NCBI RefSeq assembly: GCF_963676685.1
Contig: NC_092344.1
Coordinates: forward strand, 94,642,749 to 94,706,748
DNA: 64,000 bases
From: Mytilus edulis
Lineage: Eukaryota; Mollusca; Bivalvia; Mytilida; Mytilidae
Direction of reading: 5' to 3'
Positions within the stretch are counted from its first letter, which is position 1. Every line of letters begins with the position of its first letter. Position numbers and translations under genes: made by a program. Under the pieces are notes generated by a model that saw nothing but the letters and a program-made list of their open reading frames with translations, ran no database searches and was not told the origin of the DNA. This document shows, piece after piece, positions 1 to 11,875 of this stretch.

Positions 1-2640
1 TTTGGTCTGTTAATCGGGTTGGCTAAAGTATGTTAATCAGGTGTTATCGAGAAAATCATTGAAAGTTCAGCATGTTTCATTGTATAACTTTCTAAATATA
101 TTTTCATCATTAAAAGTATTCATGTCTAACAAAACAATTCAATGTACTGAATTCAGAGGTGTAATTATTATTTTTCTAGCTTCGATGTAATGAAAAGGCG
201 GGTTACTCATCAGTAAATTTATACACATTTTACACACATAAAATGTACACAAAATGACACATTGGTTAAATTTACTTGCATTCAATATTTTGAACATCGA
301 AAAAAGAAAGGCATTATGCTTGTTAACCATATTGATATTACTCAATTTATTTCACTTGACTGGGCGGAGTTTATCCAGTTCGCTCATAATAAACCAGTCC
401 ATCTATAGATAGGTGTTTTAGGATACACTCATCAATGCATTGTCCAGTTATTCTTTTGTAAATTCCTTTGAGGTCACTGATAGGTGATTAGAAATCAGTA
501 ATAACTATAACGGCAATCCTCGTAATCACACACATTTACAAATCGACTGTCCTCATGCAAATTAAAACGTAAGCTCCGCCCGATCAGTTGAAATAACATT
601 GGTAATATCATTGTGTGAAAAATCTATACGAAAATCTGTATTTTTGTGACATAAATCCATCTTTATTTAAAACCTGGTCTGTTAATGTCGGATGTATAAA
701 ACCCGGTCTGTTAATTGGTCTGTTAAGAGTTATGAATGGCAATAAAAGTATAATTGTATTGCTATATGGGGTGTTATCGGATCAAATGAGTAGACTCAAG
801 ACGAGCGGCTTACATATACGAAAACAACACATGAGAAATGAAACATAACAAATACGGAAACAACACATGAAATTGAAAATTGATAAAAATGGTTTCAAAA
901 AGTGTAATATTAAAGTAATATTAATTTCATCCAAGAATGATCGCATATATCATGTTGATTCTGTTTAATTGTCATGAATGACACAAATTTGTCATCTACA
1001 TTGGTAACCAGTATATAAATCAGAGATAAACGTCGTAATGTAACTAAACATCAGTAAGTAAAATATATTGGGATGACAAAATATGAAAAATAAAGAAAGA
1101 ATAATGAGTAAGATAAATAAAATGTAGAAAAAAATGACATAACAATTTAAAGAATACAGAAATAAACAATACCCCCAATCCGGACCCTCATAGGACAGTA
1201 GAGAGTGATACATTGCTAAAAACGAGAGAAAAATAATACTTGTTTAAGAATTCACACATGAAACACCGATGGCTGCTGAAACAGTAACGGATTGCGATGT
1301 ACTTATATTGGTGACAAATTCTAGAAGTTTACATGCGGACAATTATGGTGGCAGGTTAATGCCATTTTTCGTTTTAGCGCTTTAGCGTTTTCGCCTTACA
1401 TATTTTATATGGCGAAAACGCGAAATTGCGAAGTCGAAAACGCGAAAACGCGAAACCGATTTCTCGTTTTCGACTTTGCGTTTTCGCGTTTTCAACTTCG
1501 CGATTTCGCCTTTTCGCGATTTCACGTTTTCGCCCTATAGAATATGAAAGGTGAAATCGCGAAAACGCGAAATAGACTCCACCGGCCACCATAGACAACT
1601 GTAGTTCTCCTCTGTGTTTATGTAGAAAGGAACTAAACGGAATAAAATGAATTGAAACTTAAAATTACCAAATGTAGCTGCCTTTGCTCCTTTCCGTTTA
1701 CCTCTTTAGAGTGATTTGTAAACAGCATATGATTAAGTAATAGAAGAAAAGAACCAATTGGATGATGCTGACGAATTAGGGTTTAATGTCCAGTGACAAA
1801 TATCATGTTCATATGTGAACGAGAACATGTTATATGTACCCTGTGTTGTATTAGTAAGACACTTTCAGTCAGAACTGAGAACGTGCTACTTCGAACAGAC
1901 ACATATATTAAGGCTGGTTGAAAACGTCAATAAAAAATTCATGCATATTCCAGAGGCCAATCCATATCACGCTATATTGAAGAGACACACCCTTCAATAA
2001 AATGCAAAGAAAGTCAAAATAAAAATGCTCTTTCTAGGATACTGTGGCACCGTATTGTCATTTTTGTTTACTCAGGAACATCTCATTCTTAAAATTTTCA
2101 AGGAGAAAATATCAAGGTAGCAAAATTATTTTCGTGGCTAAATAACTCTTAACTGACACAATTTCAATTGTCCAACCCATTAACAGACTTTATTCCCATA
2201 ATTTTCACTAAAACGTGGTATTATTCACGTTATTTTACAATTTTGAAATATTTACTAATGTCAATTTATTTTTTAGAACCACAGTACTATTTTTTGTCCT
2301 TTAAATGATATCTAAATTTGTTTGTTTCGCCTTTTATTAAAAAAAATGCTATGCGTATAAACATAAATACTACATACTTGCGCGACGCCTTTTAGTTTTA
2401 CTGAAAACTGCGCAGACTAAGAAATGTTTTTACAAGTGCAAAATGTTCTATGATAGATATCATTTTGTCAGACACTTTTCTTTTTTTGATTTGGTTCTTA
2501 TAACATGCCAAAAATCTGTATATTTAATAGAGTTTAACATTAAATTAATCGTTTTACTCTTAACAGACGTATAACCAACCCGATTAACAGACCAATCTCC
2601 CATATAGCCGCATACTCAATATAGATTAACCGACCAATCT
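1..2640. repeat. Inverted clusters of GGTCTGTTAAT motif, possible DNA transposon
   Basis: The motif GGTCTGTTAAT occurs forward near 4, 676, 705 and 717. It occurs in reverse complement near 2179, 2560 and 2583, with a degenerate copy near 2624. Bases 2-22 are the exact reverse complement of 2575-2595. Opposed subterminal motif clusters like this are typical of non-autonomous DNA transposons. The left boundary may lie outside the window, and no transposase ORF is present between the clusters. The superfamily is unknown. Confidence 0.5.
1346..1591. mobile_element. 246-bp MITE, TA target duplication, palindromic CGAAAACGCG core
   Basis: The termini TGGTGGCAGG and its mirror CCGGCCACCA are flanked on both sides by TA (1344-1345 and 1592-1593), as in Tc1/mariner-type insertions. 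The interior is a dyad of GCGAAAACGCGAAA modules on the left and the reverse complement on the right, so the transcript could fold into a long hairpin. The 74-residue minus-strand reading frame here is an artefact of the simple repeat. Confidence 0.6.
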
Positions 2641-3049
2641 CTCGGTTAGCCGAGTGTCGGCCGTGAATAAGGTGTCTTAATATCATCCTAACTTCATCAT
2701 AGTGTAATAAAGTTTGGATTTCGCTTTTTGCTCATTATTTTACGTGAAAGAAAACATGAAATGAAACGCACCATCGGTTATTAACTCGTATATAAAGACA
2801 TTGTGCATGATTTTAAACTTTGAACCTCGTGTTTCACTATACGATTAAACTACAAATTTAATTCTCATTCAAAATAAATTGTTTTGCAGTTTAAATAACA
2901 ATCCTTTTTGATATAATTATATTGGTAATTATGCATTTAATTCTGTACATGTTATTATAAAATTCGTAAACAATTTTATTAAATAGTTTCGTCATTAACA
3001 AATGTTTTATCAAAAAATTACTTTAACGATTTAATATTTCGACTTAGGA

Positions 3050-3200
3050 TATGTTTAGGACATCCTAACATAAGATTCGTCTGAGATAGCTTCGAGGCAC
3101 AACTTAAGAGTGTCCTAAACTGATCCTAAGTCCATCCTAAAATTGGTCTAAGATGTGTCTTAGGACGAATCTTAGGATATACTTTCGAGAACACCACCCC
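3050..3200. repeat. CCTAAG-rich repeat end
   Basis: Many TCCTAAG and CTTAGGA motifs end in TTTCGAGAACACCACCCC. The texture resembles the subterminal zone of the Harbinger-like element at 19808-21001, but the terminus differs. I found no matching left end. It abuts the start of duplicated unit A. Confidence 0.35.
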
Positions 3201-3719
3201 TGCAATACAAGTACCGTTCCATTGAGTTTAGTTATATGTCTTGTGTATCTGTCTCTGACCTAGGTTTTCTGTATTTGGCATGTGTAGTGCATCATGACAT
3301 AAGACATTGTTACGTGTACCATGATGAACTTTCGTGCATGACTGCTGTGTATATTTTTTAGAAACTTCATGTGAGCTTGACCTTTGGCCTCAATGTACAA
3401 CTTGTATATTTTGTTTGAATTAAATGAGGAATTGTGTGATTGGCACTCATACCACATCTTATTATATCTATTTTAGATATAAAGATATATTTGTTAGTTT
3501 TGTGTGGCACGATTACCCTTTCCTCAAAATCTGCTTTGTGTTTTTTTTTATAAGGAACTCTTGACCAGACTATGACTTTTGACTCTTGACCTCTGCATAT
3601 TGGGTGTGTCTCTTGGTATGATTATTTTGACGACAAGTCAAGAGTCTCTGTTTTTTTGTATCTTGTATGTTTTTAATTGTTAGTTCAGTTTTATGTTTTG
3701 GAGTTTGAACTAGTACACA

Positions 3720-3870
3720 CTTTGTTTAGGGGCCATCTGAAGCCCGCCTCCGGTCGAGGGATTTTCACGCTTTGTTGAAGACCCATTGGTGGCCTTCGAC
3801 TGCTTTATGCTCTTTTGTCATGTTACTGTCTCTTTAGCACATTCCACATTTTCATTCTCAATTTTTAAGA
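3720..3870 (+). repeat. Dispersed repeat family G, copy in unit A
   Basis: The segment beginning GGGGCCATCTGAAGCCCGCC and running through ACCCATTGGTGGCCTTCGAC recurs at 13130-13280 and 39660-39810 (plus) and at 26090-26350 and 38940-39010 (minus). It is non-coding and widespread in this window. Confidence 0.6.
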
Positions 3871-4168
3871 ATGTTAGGTTAAAAAAAAACTAAATCCTTT
3901 AATTTCCGTGAAAAATTGGAGTGGGTCTCATTGGGGTCTAAGCGTGACGCGGGACTGCTGATTTTTTGTAAGCGTTACACGTGACAGTCAAATTATTGTG
4001 CCGTGAAAACGGGAAATGAAGTCTAGCGGGACACGGGAATTGACAATAAAATGAGAATTGCTTACGAACATAGTGTAAGCGGGATACGGGAATCTGACAA
4101 AACAGTGGTATCAGAATCCCCAACAAGACCCTCATTAGAGAGAACATTTACTGCTTTAGTAGTACCAT

Positions 4169-4489
4169 GTGCTACCAGTTGTGATAGATAATGCAAAATG
4201 TTTTAATCATTTTACCTTAGATTTCATTTCATTTCATGGACATGCAGATATGGATAGTCTGTTTTTACATCTTAAAAATTCACACAGAAGATATACGCAT
4301 ATCAATAAACTGAACTCAATGCAAAGAACCTTTAAAGTACACTTAGACAGAGAGCTCAATCTATTGAAACACTTTGTTATGCTGGTCACATGTAACTTGA
4401 AATATCGTTGTCTGTTACCAAACAGCACCGAGATCCTGAAAATAAAATGCAAGTTAATTCTAGAAGTAGAATTTAATGGAAGTAAATAA
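4169..4489 (+). CDS. Unrecognised small ORF in duplicated unit A (106 aa)
   Basis: I do not recognise this reading frame. Its middle and C-terminal part, from SFHGHADMDSLF through HRRYTHINKLNS to EVEFNGSK, is clearly paralogous to the 83-aa ORF at 13415-13666 in copy B. The residues differ by many replacements (for example MQRTF/VRRTF, DRELNL/DIELNL), plus indels near the C terminus. No signal peptide, membrane segment or known motif is visible. It may be the last exon of an old gene or mobile-element protein carried on the unit, or a chance ORF. No splice acceptor or promoter was identified. Confidence 0.25.
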   Translation: MLPVVIDNAKCFNHFTLDFISFHGHADMDSLFLHLKNSHRRYTHINKLNSMQRTFKVHLDRELNLLKHFVMLVTCNLKYRCLLPNSTEILKIKCKLILEVEFNGSK

Positions 4490-4584
4490 GCTGTTTAATT
4501 AAATAAATGTAAAATATGTCAATGGGCCAATGCTTGTGAACAAAACATGAGTAAATTTCCACATATACAGCGGAGATCACTTCT

Positions 4585-4825
4585 AACCTCTCATTAGAAC
4601 TGTCAGAATATTCTGTCATAGAACTGTTCTAGCCTGTCCTAGAACAGTTCTACCCTATTCTAAGTAGAACTGTCAGAATCAGTTCTAGGTAGAACTGACT
4701 AAATTAGTTCTAGGTAGAACTGTCAGGATCAGTTCTAGGGTAGAACTGTCAGGATCAGTACTAGTTCTAGGTAGAACTGTCCAAATCACTTCTAACCGTA
4801 GAACTGTCAGCAGAACTGACTAAAT
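4585..4825. repeat. Left subterminal array of TAGAACTG/CAGTTCTA dyads
   Basis: About ten TAGAACTG and CAGTTCTA half-sites alternate roughly every 25-30 bp, many joined as AGTTCTAGGTAGAACT. The mirror array lies at 9530-9895 in the same element. Such arrays are candidate transposase-binding sites. Confidence 0.65.
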
Positions 4826-4837
4826 CAGGGTATCGGG

Positions 4838-4930
4838 ATCGTTCGCCCTGATAACATGTTCGCCCTAGGTTCGTTCGCACTGAGTTTGTTCGCCCTGATA
4901 GTCCGTTCGCCCTTGGTTCGTTCGCCCTAT
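4838..4930. repeat. GTTCGCCCT short repeat array
   Basis: Six close matches to GTTCGCCCT (one reads GTTCGCACT) occur in 93 bp, spaced 12-20 bp apart. They lie just inside the left subterminal array of the 5.3-kb element. No mirror copy was seen on the right side. Confidence 0.6.
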
Positions 4931-6254
4931 ATTCATTTATGATATGTATATGTTACATCAATGAACGAGATATATATATATATTAAAATTTATGTATATC
5001 TATTAAAAGTTAAATACAGAATATTTGCCAAATTTATATTAATTAAATAAAATTCTTGTCTGCATTGTTACGCTTTATTTTAAATCAGTCAGGACTGTAG
5101 AGCAGTTCTAAATGACGGCACTGCAGTAAGGGCACTTTAGAATTTAGAAGAGATAAATCACTTCCAATTACTTTGCTATATATTAAATAGCAGATTTTCT
5201 ATATTTTTTACTGATCTTGAAAACGACTTTTATTACGTTACATGTACAAATATCGAAGTGAATAGAAGGTTATCCAACTCATCGGAGAAATATTTTTATA
5301 AGATTGCATACGCAAACATCATTGTTTACGTTTCTTCGTTCCCCGTTTTTAACAGTCTCTTCCTAAATAAAACTCTGCATTTAATTCATGGAATTTTAAT
5401 CGTAATATTTACCTTGTTTGCCTGGGATTTACATTCATTTAAGATTCTGTTTTGACAAATGTTCAAACGAAAATTGTACAGTGGATGAATTATGGGATAT
5501 TAATGAAAAAAGTGTTGTACAACGTAAAAAAACTATATATACATTTGCACCATCTCGTCAATTTAGCCAGACTTATCCATAACGATTATAAATGATATCT
5601 GGGAGTCTGCAACTCAGAAAAATATACTGGATCTGAACATGAATGAAACATTTGCCCCTGGACGTTCGGCTACAAACAAAATCATGCATTTTTCGTTGCA
5701 TTCTTCAAATTATATTAACAGTATACTATTCCAAGAAGAGAACTTCCCATACATGTACTTTTTATTTTATTTTTAAAATAAAGTATATGAATCAGTCATG
5801 TGAGTGTTGGATGATGCCATTACATAGTTTTGTTTAAAAACAAACCATCACAAACTACTGATTTAAACATGTTAAAAAGTCACTTTAGCATGTTTAATGA
5901 CGGTTCATTATTATGGATACAGAGAGGAAATAACAGCGCGCTAAATTCTTAGATATGGTATAAATACACCTTGTCGCTATTTGTCTGCCATTACTGGATA
6001 TCACACAGGTTCCCGTAAAAATTTTGACGTCATAAAACAAAATATCTGACGCCACAATGGAAAAGTCATTGTTGTATGCTTCAAAAGTTCAAGAGACCGG
6101 GTCAGCCAGGATTAGCGATAAGGTGTATTGTGTTTCAAAGTTGGTGTCATTTTTATCATACGATCCATCCTCACATAGAAATAATATTGGTTTACCATGT
6201 TTACAATGAGGCCATATACATCATGTACATGTATATTTACATGATAAAGTGTAA

Positions 6255-6640
6255 ATAAGTTCAGTTTTGGTTGATGCGGTCAAATAATTTTGTTAAAACA
6301 ACCCTCACTCAGTCTGATCTATATATCGAAACCACTGAAATTTGTTTACAATTCAATATTTTGAATAAAAAGAGGACTTGCTGATATTCTAAATTGATGT
6401 GGAAATTTTTTTGTAGCCAATGTGTTCCAATATTTATTGATATTGCTGTCATTTGAATTATACAATCCATCGTAATATGTATTACTATAAGTGATTTAGT
6501 ATGCGGCTATATATTATTAAGATTTACATAACAAAGTGTAATTATGGTCAGTTTTGGTTGATGCTGTCAAATATGGTCAGTTTTGGTTGATGCGGACAAA
6601 TAATTTTGTTATACATGTATTCATGAGTCAGTCTGAGCAT
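6255..6640. repeat. ~290-bp tandem repeat, left part
   Basis: This block contains GGTCAGTTTTGGTTGATGC and the following GATATTTGTTTA and AAAGAGGACTTGCTG segments of the array at 7850-9190. It is separated from the main array by about 1.2 kb of unrelated AT-rich sequence. Confidence 0.55.
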
Positions 6641-7850
6641 ACGGATGTAATACCCATAGATAAATTTAAGCTCGCCAAAAGTTCCCCACTATTCTCTATT
6701 GTTAGATACAAAGAACCATGACCAAATTGACTGTCTTTGATGTTTTATGTGTGTTGTACTCAATCAAGTAACTCTAGCCATATCTCTTATCTGTTGATCT
6801 CATTGACCAGTACAGCATAATAGATTTTCTTAAATGTCTTCTCGAGTTATGTCCCTTCTGTTGTTAATATATGTCTATTTTTAGCGCACTGGACAGACAA
6901 ACAGAATGGTAAAAAAATGGATGAAATCGATCAAAAATTGCGCATTTAACGAGGGAAATATTGAACTCAATTCAAAAATGTATTTTTTAGGTTTGTGTCT
7001 TTATATTTCATAAAAACTGTCTTCCTGTTAGTTCCTGAAAATGGGAATAGCACCTTTTTAAGCTTCTGAAATACACACTTTCTTTGATATGCTTCATTAA
7101 GGTGTCGAACTGCGTCGAATTTTGGAAAAAAAATAACAAGAAAGTACATTATTTTCCTTTTTTTCATCAGTTTTTCTAGTTTTAAAAGAGAAATTGTCTT
7201 TTTTAAATCATTTTTATATTTTGTAATTTTAAGAATAAGTTAATTAGTTACTAAATCATAGATGAAATTTATATATTTTATGGCTAATTACAAAAATTAT
7301 AATAATTTCATTCAAGTGGTTTATGAAATATGTATTTATAATTACTGTAAAGAGTTTTAAGTTTAGTGAAATAACAAAACATACAAGGCATGGAAAATAA
7401 TTTTTGGAGCATACATAACTTGTTTAATGTTTTCTAACAATTATATTTTCAATAAACTTGTTTATAAATAAAAGTAGGCATTGTTTATAATAAGATAGAG
7501 TTAAATTGATATAAAATTTAAACAGGATCAAAACAGAAGTTTTGCCTTAAAAAAATATATTTACATTTATTAGTTTCTTTTCTAGAATAATTTGTAATAT
7601 TGTTTTATCTAAACAAATATTATTTTTTATAATCAAGTCAATATAAAATATATATTTTGATTTTGGTTTCTTTCTGATTTTAGCATGTTTAATTGCTAAG
7701 TAGGTTTTAATTGTCAGTTTTCTATTGTCCTGATTGTCAATCTGCATCTCAATGACCAACTGGTTTATGTCATTATCAGATGAGTGTGCATGAAAGCCAT
7801 TACAACGCACATATAACCTTTGAAGTCAGGGTTGAGCTTCATCTATGGGT
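6640..7850. other. AT-rich stretch inside the 5.3-kb element, nothing identified
   Basis: No coding, RNA or clear repeat signal is visible. Its position, breaking the tandem array after CAGTCTGAG, suggests an insertion or array divergence. I could not define its ends. Confidence 0.3.
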
Positions 7851-9190
7851 TTTACATCTATGGTCTGAGATATCAAAACTACTGAAATTAGTTTACGATT
7901 CAAAATTTTGATGAAAAAGAGGACATGCTGGCACTATAAACTGATGTGAGCATAATTTTATTTTCCAATATTGCTTTCATTTATATTAAACAATCCATCC
8001 TGATATAAAAATATACGTGATTTACTTTGCGGCTATTAAGATTGATATCATGTACATAATAAAGTGCAAATATGGTCAGTTTTGGTTGATGCGGACAACT
8101 TATTTTGTTATACCAGTCAGTCTGAGGTATGAAAACTACTGATATTTGTTTATGATGCAATATTTTGAATAAAAAGAGGACATGCTGGCATTCTAAATTG
8201 ATGCAAATGAAATTAGGTAGCATTGTGTTCCAATATTTCTATCATTTGTATTTTCATGATTTTACAATCCATCCTTACATAAAAATATTACAGATTTACT
8301 ATGCGACTATAAGAGTTACATAAAAAAGAGCAAATATGGTCAGTTTTGGTTGATGCGGTCAAATATGGTCAGTTTTGGTTGATGCTGTCAAATATGGGCA
8401 GTTTTGATTGATGCAGACAAATAATTTGGTTACATGATTACATGTTACTGTCAGTCTGAGGTATGAAAACAAATGATATTTGTTTTTGATGCGATATTTT
8501 GAATAAAAATAGGAAATGCTGGCACTCTCAATTGATGCGAGAAAAAAAATTGTGGTCATTGATTTCCAATATTGTAGTTATTTATATACTACAGTCCCTC
8601 TTGACCTAAAATTATAACTGAATTACTGTGCAGCTATTTAGATTTACATAAAAAAAAAAAAGCAAATATGATAAGTTTTGGTTGATGCGGTCAAAAGATT
8701 TTATTATACGACTCAGTCTGAAGTATGAAAACTACTGATATTTGTTTATGATTCAATATTTTGAATAAAAAGAGGATATTGGCTCATTGGCAGATCAAGG
8801 GGGGGGGGGGGGGTACAGGAGTTGTAACCCCCTTATTTTTGACGATCAATGCATTTGAATGGGAACATATAGTTGGAACCCCCCTTTTTAAAATGACTGG
8901 ATCTGCCCCTGCATGCTGGCACTATAAATTGATGCGAACAAACATGACAAAATTGTTTTCCAATATTGCTGTAACTTGTATAGTACAGTCCCTCTTGACC
9001 TAAAATTAAAGCTGAAGTACTATGCAGCTATATAGATTTGCAGAAAGAAAGAGCAAATAATGTCAGTTTAGATTGATGTGGTCAAAAGATTTTTGTTATA
9101 CAGGTCCGTCCGAGGTATGAAAACTACTCGTAAACAGATATTACATTTGGTTAATGAGGTCAGATAATTTTGTTATGTGATAACGAGCCA
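7850..9190. repeat. ~290-bp tandem repeat, main array (about 4-5 units)
   Basis: Units share GTCTGAGGTATGAAAACTAC, ATTTTGAATAAAAAGAGGAC, ATGCTGGCAC and GGTCAGTTTTGGTTGATGCG. Unit starts near 7865, 8125, 8455, 8710 and 9100 show variable spacing, caused by local duplication of the GGTTGATGC block (8340-8410) and by a MITE insertion at 8785-8911. Confidence 0.65.
8785..8911. mobile_element. hAT-like MITE (CAGGGGCGGATCCAG family), copy 1
   Basis: The terminus CATTGGCAGATC pairs with GATCTGCCCCTG, with a poly-G run and the shared core GATCAATGCATTTGAATG. It interrupts one unit of the tandem array within the segment that reads GAGGACATGCTGGCAC in sister units. Related copies lie at 57215-57371 and 60095-60262. 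The CAG..CTG termini resemble hAT elements; the 8-bp duplication is only approximate here. Confidence 0.6.
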
Positions 9191-9199
9191 TCCTGACTC

Positions 9200-9420
9200 C
9201 CAGAATAACAAATGTAAAACAATTCAAATAATAACACCCCCCCCCCCCCCCCCCACACACACATAATACTAATTAACGGCCTAATTTATGTACAAAAAAT
9301 GAAAGAAAAACAAATATTTTATGTTACACATCAACAAAAGAAAATCACTGAATTACGGGCTCCAGACCTGACTTGGAACAGGCACATGCATGTAGAATAT
9401 GGCGGGGTTAAACATGTTCT
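9200..9420 (-). repeat. Dispersed repeat family A, partial, with poly-C tract
   Basis: Reverse complement of the family A module (AATTAGGCCGTTAG, GTCGTTTGTTTATG, CCCAAGTCAGGAG-like, AACCCCGCC). A C17-type run and ACACAC microsatellite sit near 9236-9260. It lies within the right part of the 5.3-kb element. Confidence 0.6.
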
Positions 9421-9529
9421 CTTGCCGATTATAAATCTGATATAAAACCGGCAAAATAGCAAAACTCTATATAATATTAATCGCTATTTTGCCGAAGCCT
9501 TTATATTAAGACAAATATTTCTTAAAACT

Positions 9530-9895
9530 TATAAATCAATTCTAGTCGTAGAATTTATAAATCAATTTTAGCCGTAGAATTTATAAATTAATTCTGGCCG
9601 TAGAATTTAAAAAGGCAATTCTAGCCGTAGAATTTGAAATCAAATCTAACCGTAGAACTGACCAAAGATTTGGTCAGTTCTAGCTAGAACTGTCTAAAAC
9701 TTTCTAGGATAGAACTGTCAGGATCAGTTCTAGCTAGAACTGTCCAAATCAATTCTAGGTAGAACTGACCAAATCAGTTCTAGCTAGAATAGTTCTAACC
9801 TAGAACTGACTAAAAGGTGTCAGGCTGACAGTTCTACATACTGTTCTAGAACAGTTCTCCTGACAGATTCTGACAGAATTTATGAGAGGTTAGAA
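9530..9895. repeat. Right subterminal array with perfect 18-bp palindromes
   Basis: This array mirrors the one at 4585-4825. CAGTTCTAGCTAGAACTG, a perfect palindrome, occurs at 9675-9692 and 9725-9742. The inner half (9530-9660) is an AT-rich variant with TAGCCGTAGAATTTATAAAT repeated about five times. Confidence 0.65.
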
Positions 9896-10344
9896 CTGAT
9901 CTCCACTGTAGATGCAGGATTCACGCTATTTTGACCGTGCTGTTACCTTAAGCATTATGTATAGTTTCAAAATATTTGGTATGGGCTAACTGAAGTTGAA
10001 GAACGGTTACACCAGATTTAGCATTTTTCCTATCTTAAGGCTCCATGTTGACATTTGTATCATTGGTACTCGTACCACATCTTCTTACATCTAATGACTC
10101 ATGAACAGTATATATACGTTTATAAGTGACGCCACCCAATATCGAACTTCATAGATCTGTGTTATGGGGTAATAAGCATTGCGTATCAGGTTTATAACGT
10201 TTGATTGAGTGAAACTTATTTACGAGAACGGAAACGAAAAATTCAGCATTTTCTATTTTTTTATAGGGACACGAATTTTCATAAACGGTAAAAGTGACGC
10301 TACCAAATTTCAAATTTTATTTTGTGTTGTGTGGTAATAAGCAT

Positions 10345-10790
10345 CGTCCCAGACTATGAGGTATGACCTTTGCTCATTGTTGAAGACCGTATTGTGACCT
10401 ATAGTTGTTAATTTCTGTGTCATCTGATCTCTTGTGGAGAGTTCTCATTGGCACTCAAATCATATTATGTAAAGGGTGGGGATCCCGTTAACAAATTTCA
10501 CCCCGCCTTATTCTGTATGTATGTGCCTGTCCCAAGTCAGGAGCCTGTAATTCATTGATTGTCGTTTGTTAATGTGTTACATATTTGTTTTTTGTACATA
10601 AATTAGGCCGTTAGTTCTCTCGTTTGAATTGTTTTACATTGTCATTTCGTAGCCTATTATAGCTGACTATTGTGTATGGATTTTGCTCATCGTTGAAGGC
10701 CGTATGGTGACCTATAGTTGTTAATTTCTGAGTCATTTGGTCTCTTGTGGAGAGTTCTCATTGACACGCATGCCAAATTTTCTTTTTTAA
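10345..10790 (+). repeat. Dispersed repeat family A (within unit A)
   Basis: One truncated and one near-complete copy lie in tandem. Landmarks are AACCCCGCC-like, CTGTCCCAAGTCAGGAGCC, GTCGTTTGTTAATGTGTTAC, GCTCATCGTTGAAGGCCGTA, CCTATAGTTGTTAAT and TCTCTTGTGGAGAGTTCTCA. I recall this as one of the most abundant mussel repeats; its class is unresolved. Confidence 0.65.
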
Positions 10791-11706
10791 TATTGTGTAT
10801 AAGTTTTGAAGTATTTCCCAATATTGGTTGAGGCAAACTAAAGTTAGGAGAACGGGACTCATTTTTTGGGATGTTCGGGAAGGACGGACTAGGGTAACAC
10901 CTTATGCCTCTCTACTATGGCACCAACACAGAAGTTCTGACTATTGTGCTGGTAATACTCATCCTACTAGCACTGTCATATAAACACACACACACACACA
11001 ATTTTATTATAAAAATATTAAACTCAACTTTGATTTCTTTTTTTTTGGGCCGAATGATTATATGCATCCCCTTCACAAGGAGTCTCAAATTTGACAAATT
11101 TATTGTACATATACATTTTTGTAATATTTTATAGCTTATTTGTCAACTAATTAAAGCTTACAAACTTAAATTGCTCATCTTTTTATTTTTATATGTCTTT
11201 TAACATTTTTTTTTTAACAAAACGATTTGTTACAATATACTTCACATGTAGTTCTATCAAATCTAGCATTATGACAAAGCCAATTAAATAAAATTCAGTC
11301 GAACTTGAAAATAAATATGCAATCATTCAAATATATATGAAAGTCGTTTACTGGTTAAGTAGCTAGATGCACATATCGTCGGCCAATTGAACGACATGTC
11401 GTTTTAAAACTACGGAAATAAGGGATGAGTAAAGAAAAATAAATGAAAACAGAACGACTGATTAAATAAAAGGATGTTCGATATATTGTATACTTCGGTT
11501 TATTTTTAAAATCTATACGATGCTTTATTTTTATTTAGTTTCCTAATGAAAATAATTAAAAGAGAAGATGAATACCTTACATCTTCCTTTACCGCCGATG
11601 CTGAAATGTTTAATGTTATAAAACAATTTTAGCGTCTTTGACCTACTTTATCTTTTTATTCGGATACTTGCGGTTATCTTCCCCAAGTTCAACGGGAACA
11701 TTAGAA

Positions 11707-11875
11707 TGATCTAGAATAGAACCCAGATGGAACCAAGAACTTGGGTTGCTATAACCAAATAACCCGGATGTTGAACCAGTTACCATGGTTTCGAACCAAA
11801 GAACCAAGGTTCAAAACCAAAAAACCCAGATGGAACCAGAGTGCCCGGATAGAACCTAATTGCATTCAGAATTCT
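11707..11875. repeat. Short imperfect repeats of AGATGGAACCA type
   Basis: Variants of AGATGGAACCA, AACCCGGAT and GAACCAAG recur in about 170 bp near the end of unit A. The same block is at 19435-19605 in copy B. The reading frames over it are repeat artefacts. Confidence 0.5.

Larger units (their letters stand above)
4568..9908. mobile_element. 5,341-bp non-autonomous DNA transposon with TA target duplication
   Basis: The ends are inverted repeats: CAGCGGAGATCACTTCTAAC on the left, with CAGTGGAGATCAGTTCTAAC as the reverse complement of the right end. TA lies on both sides (4566-4567, 9909-9910). Copy B keeps the empty site CACATATAGATGCAGG with one TA at 13754-13755, which fixes the boundaries. 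No ORF longer than about 90 codons lies inside, so no transposase is present. The interior holds palindromic subterminal arrays, a GTTCGCCCT array and a ~290-bp tandem repeat. The TA duplication fits Tc1/mariner-like transposition, but the length and long subterminal arrays are atypical for that group. Confidence 0.8.
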
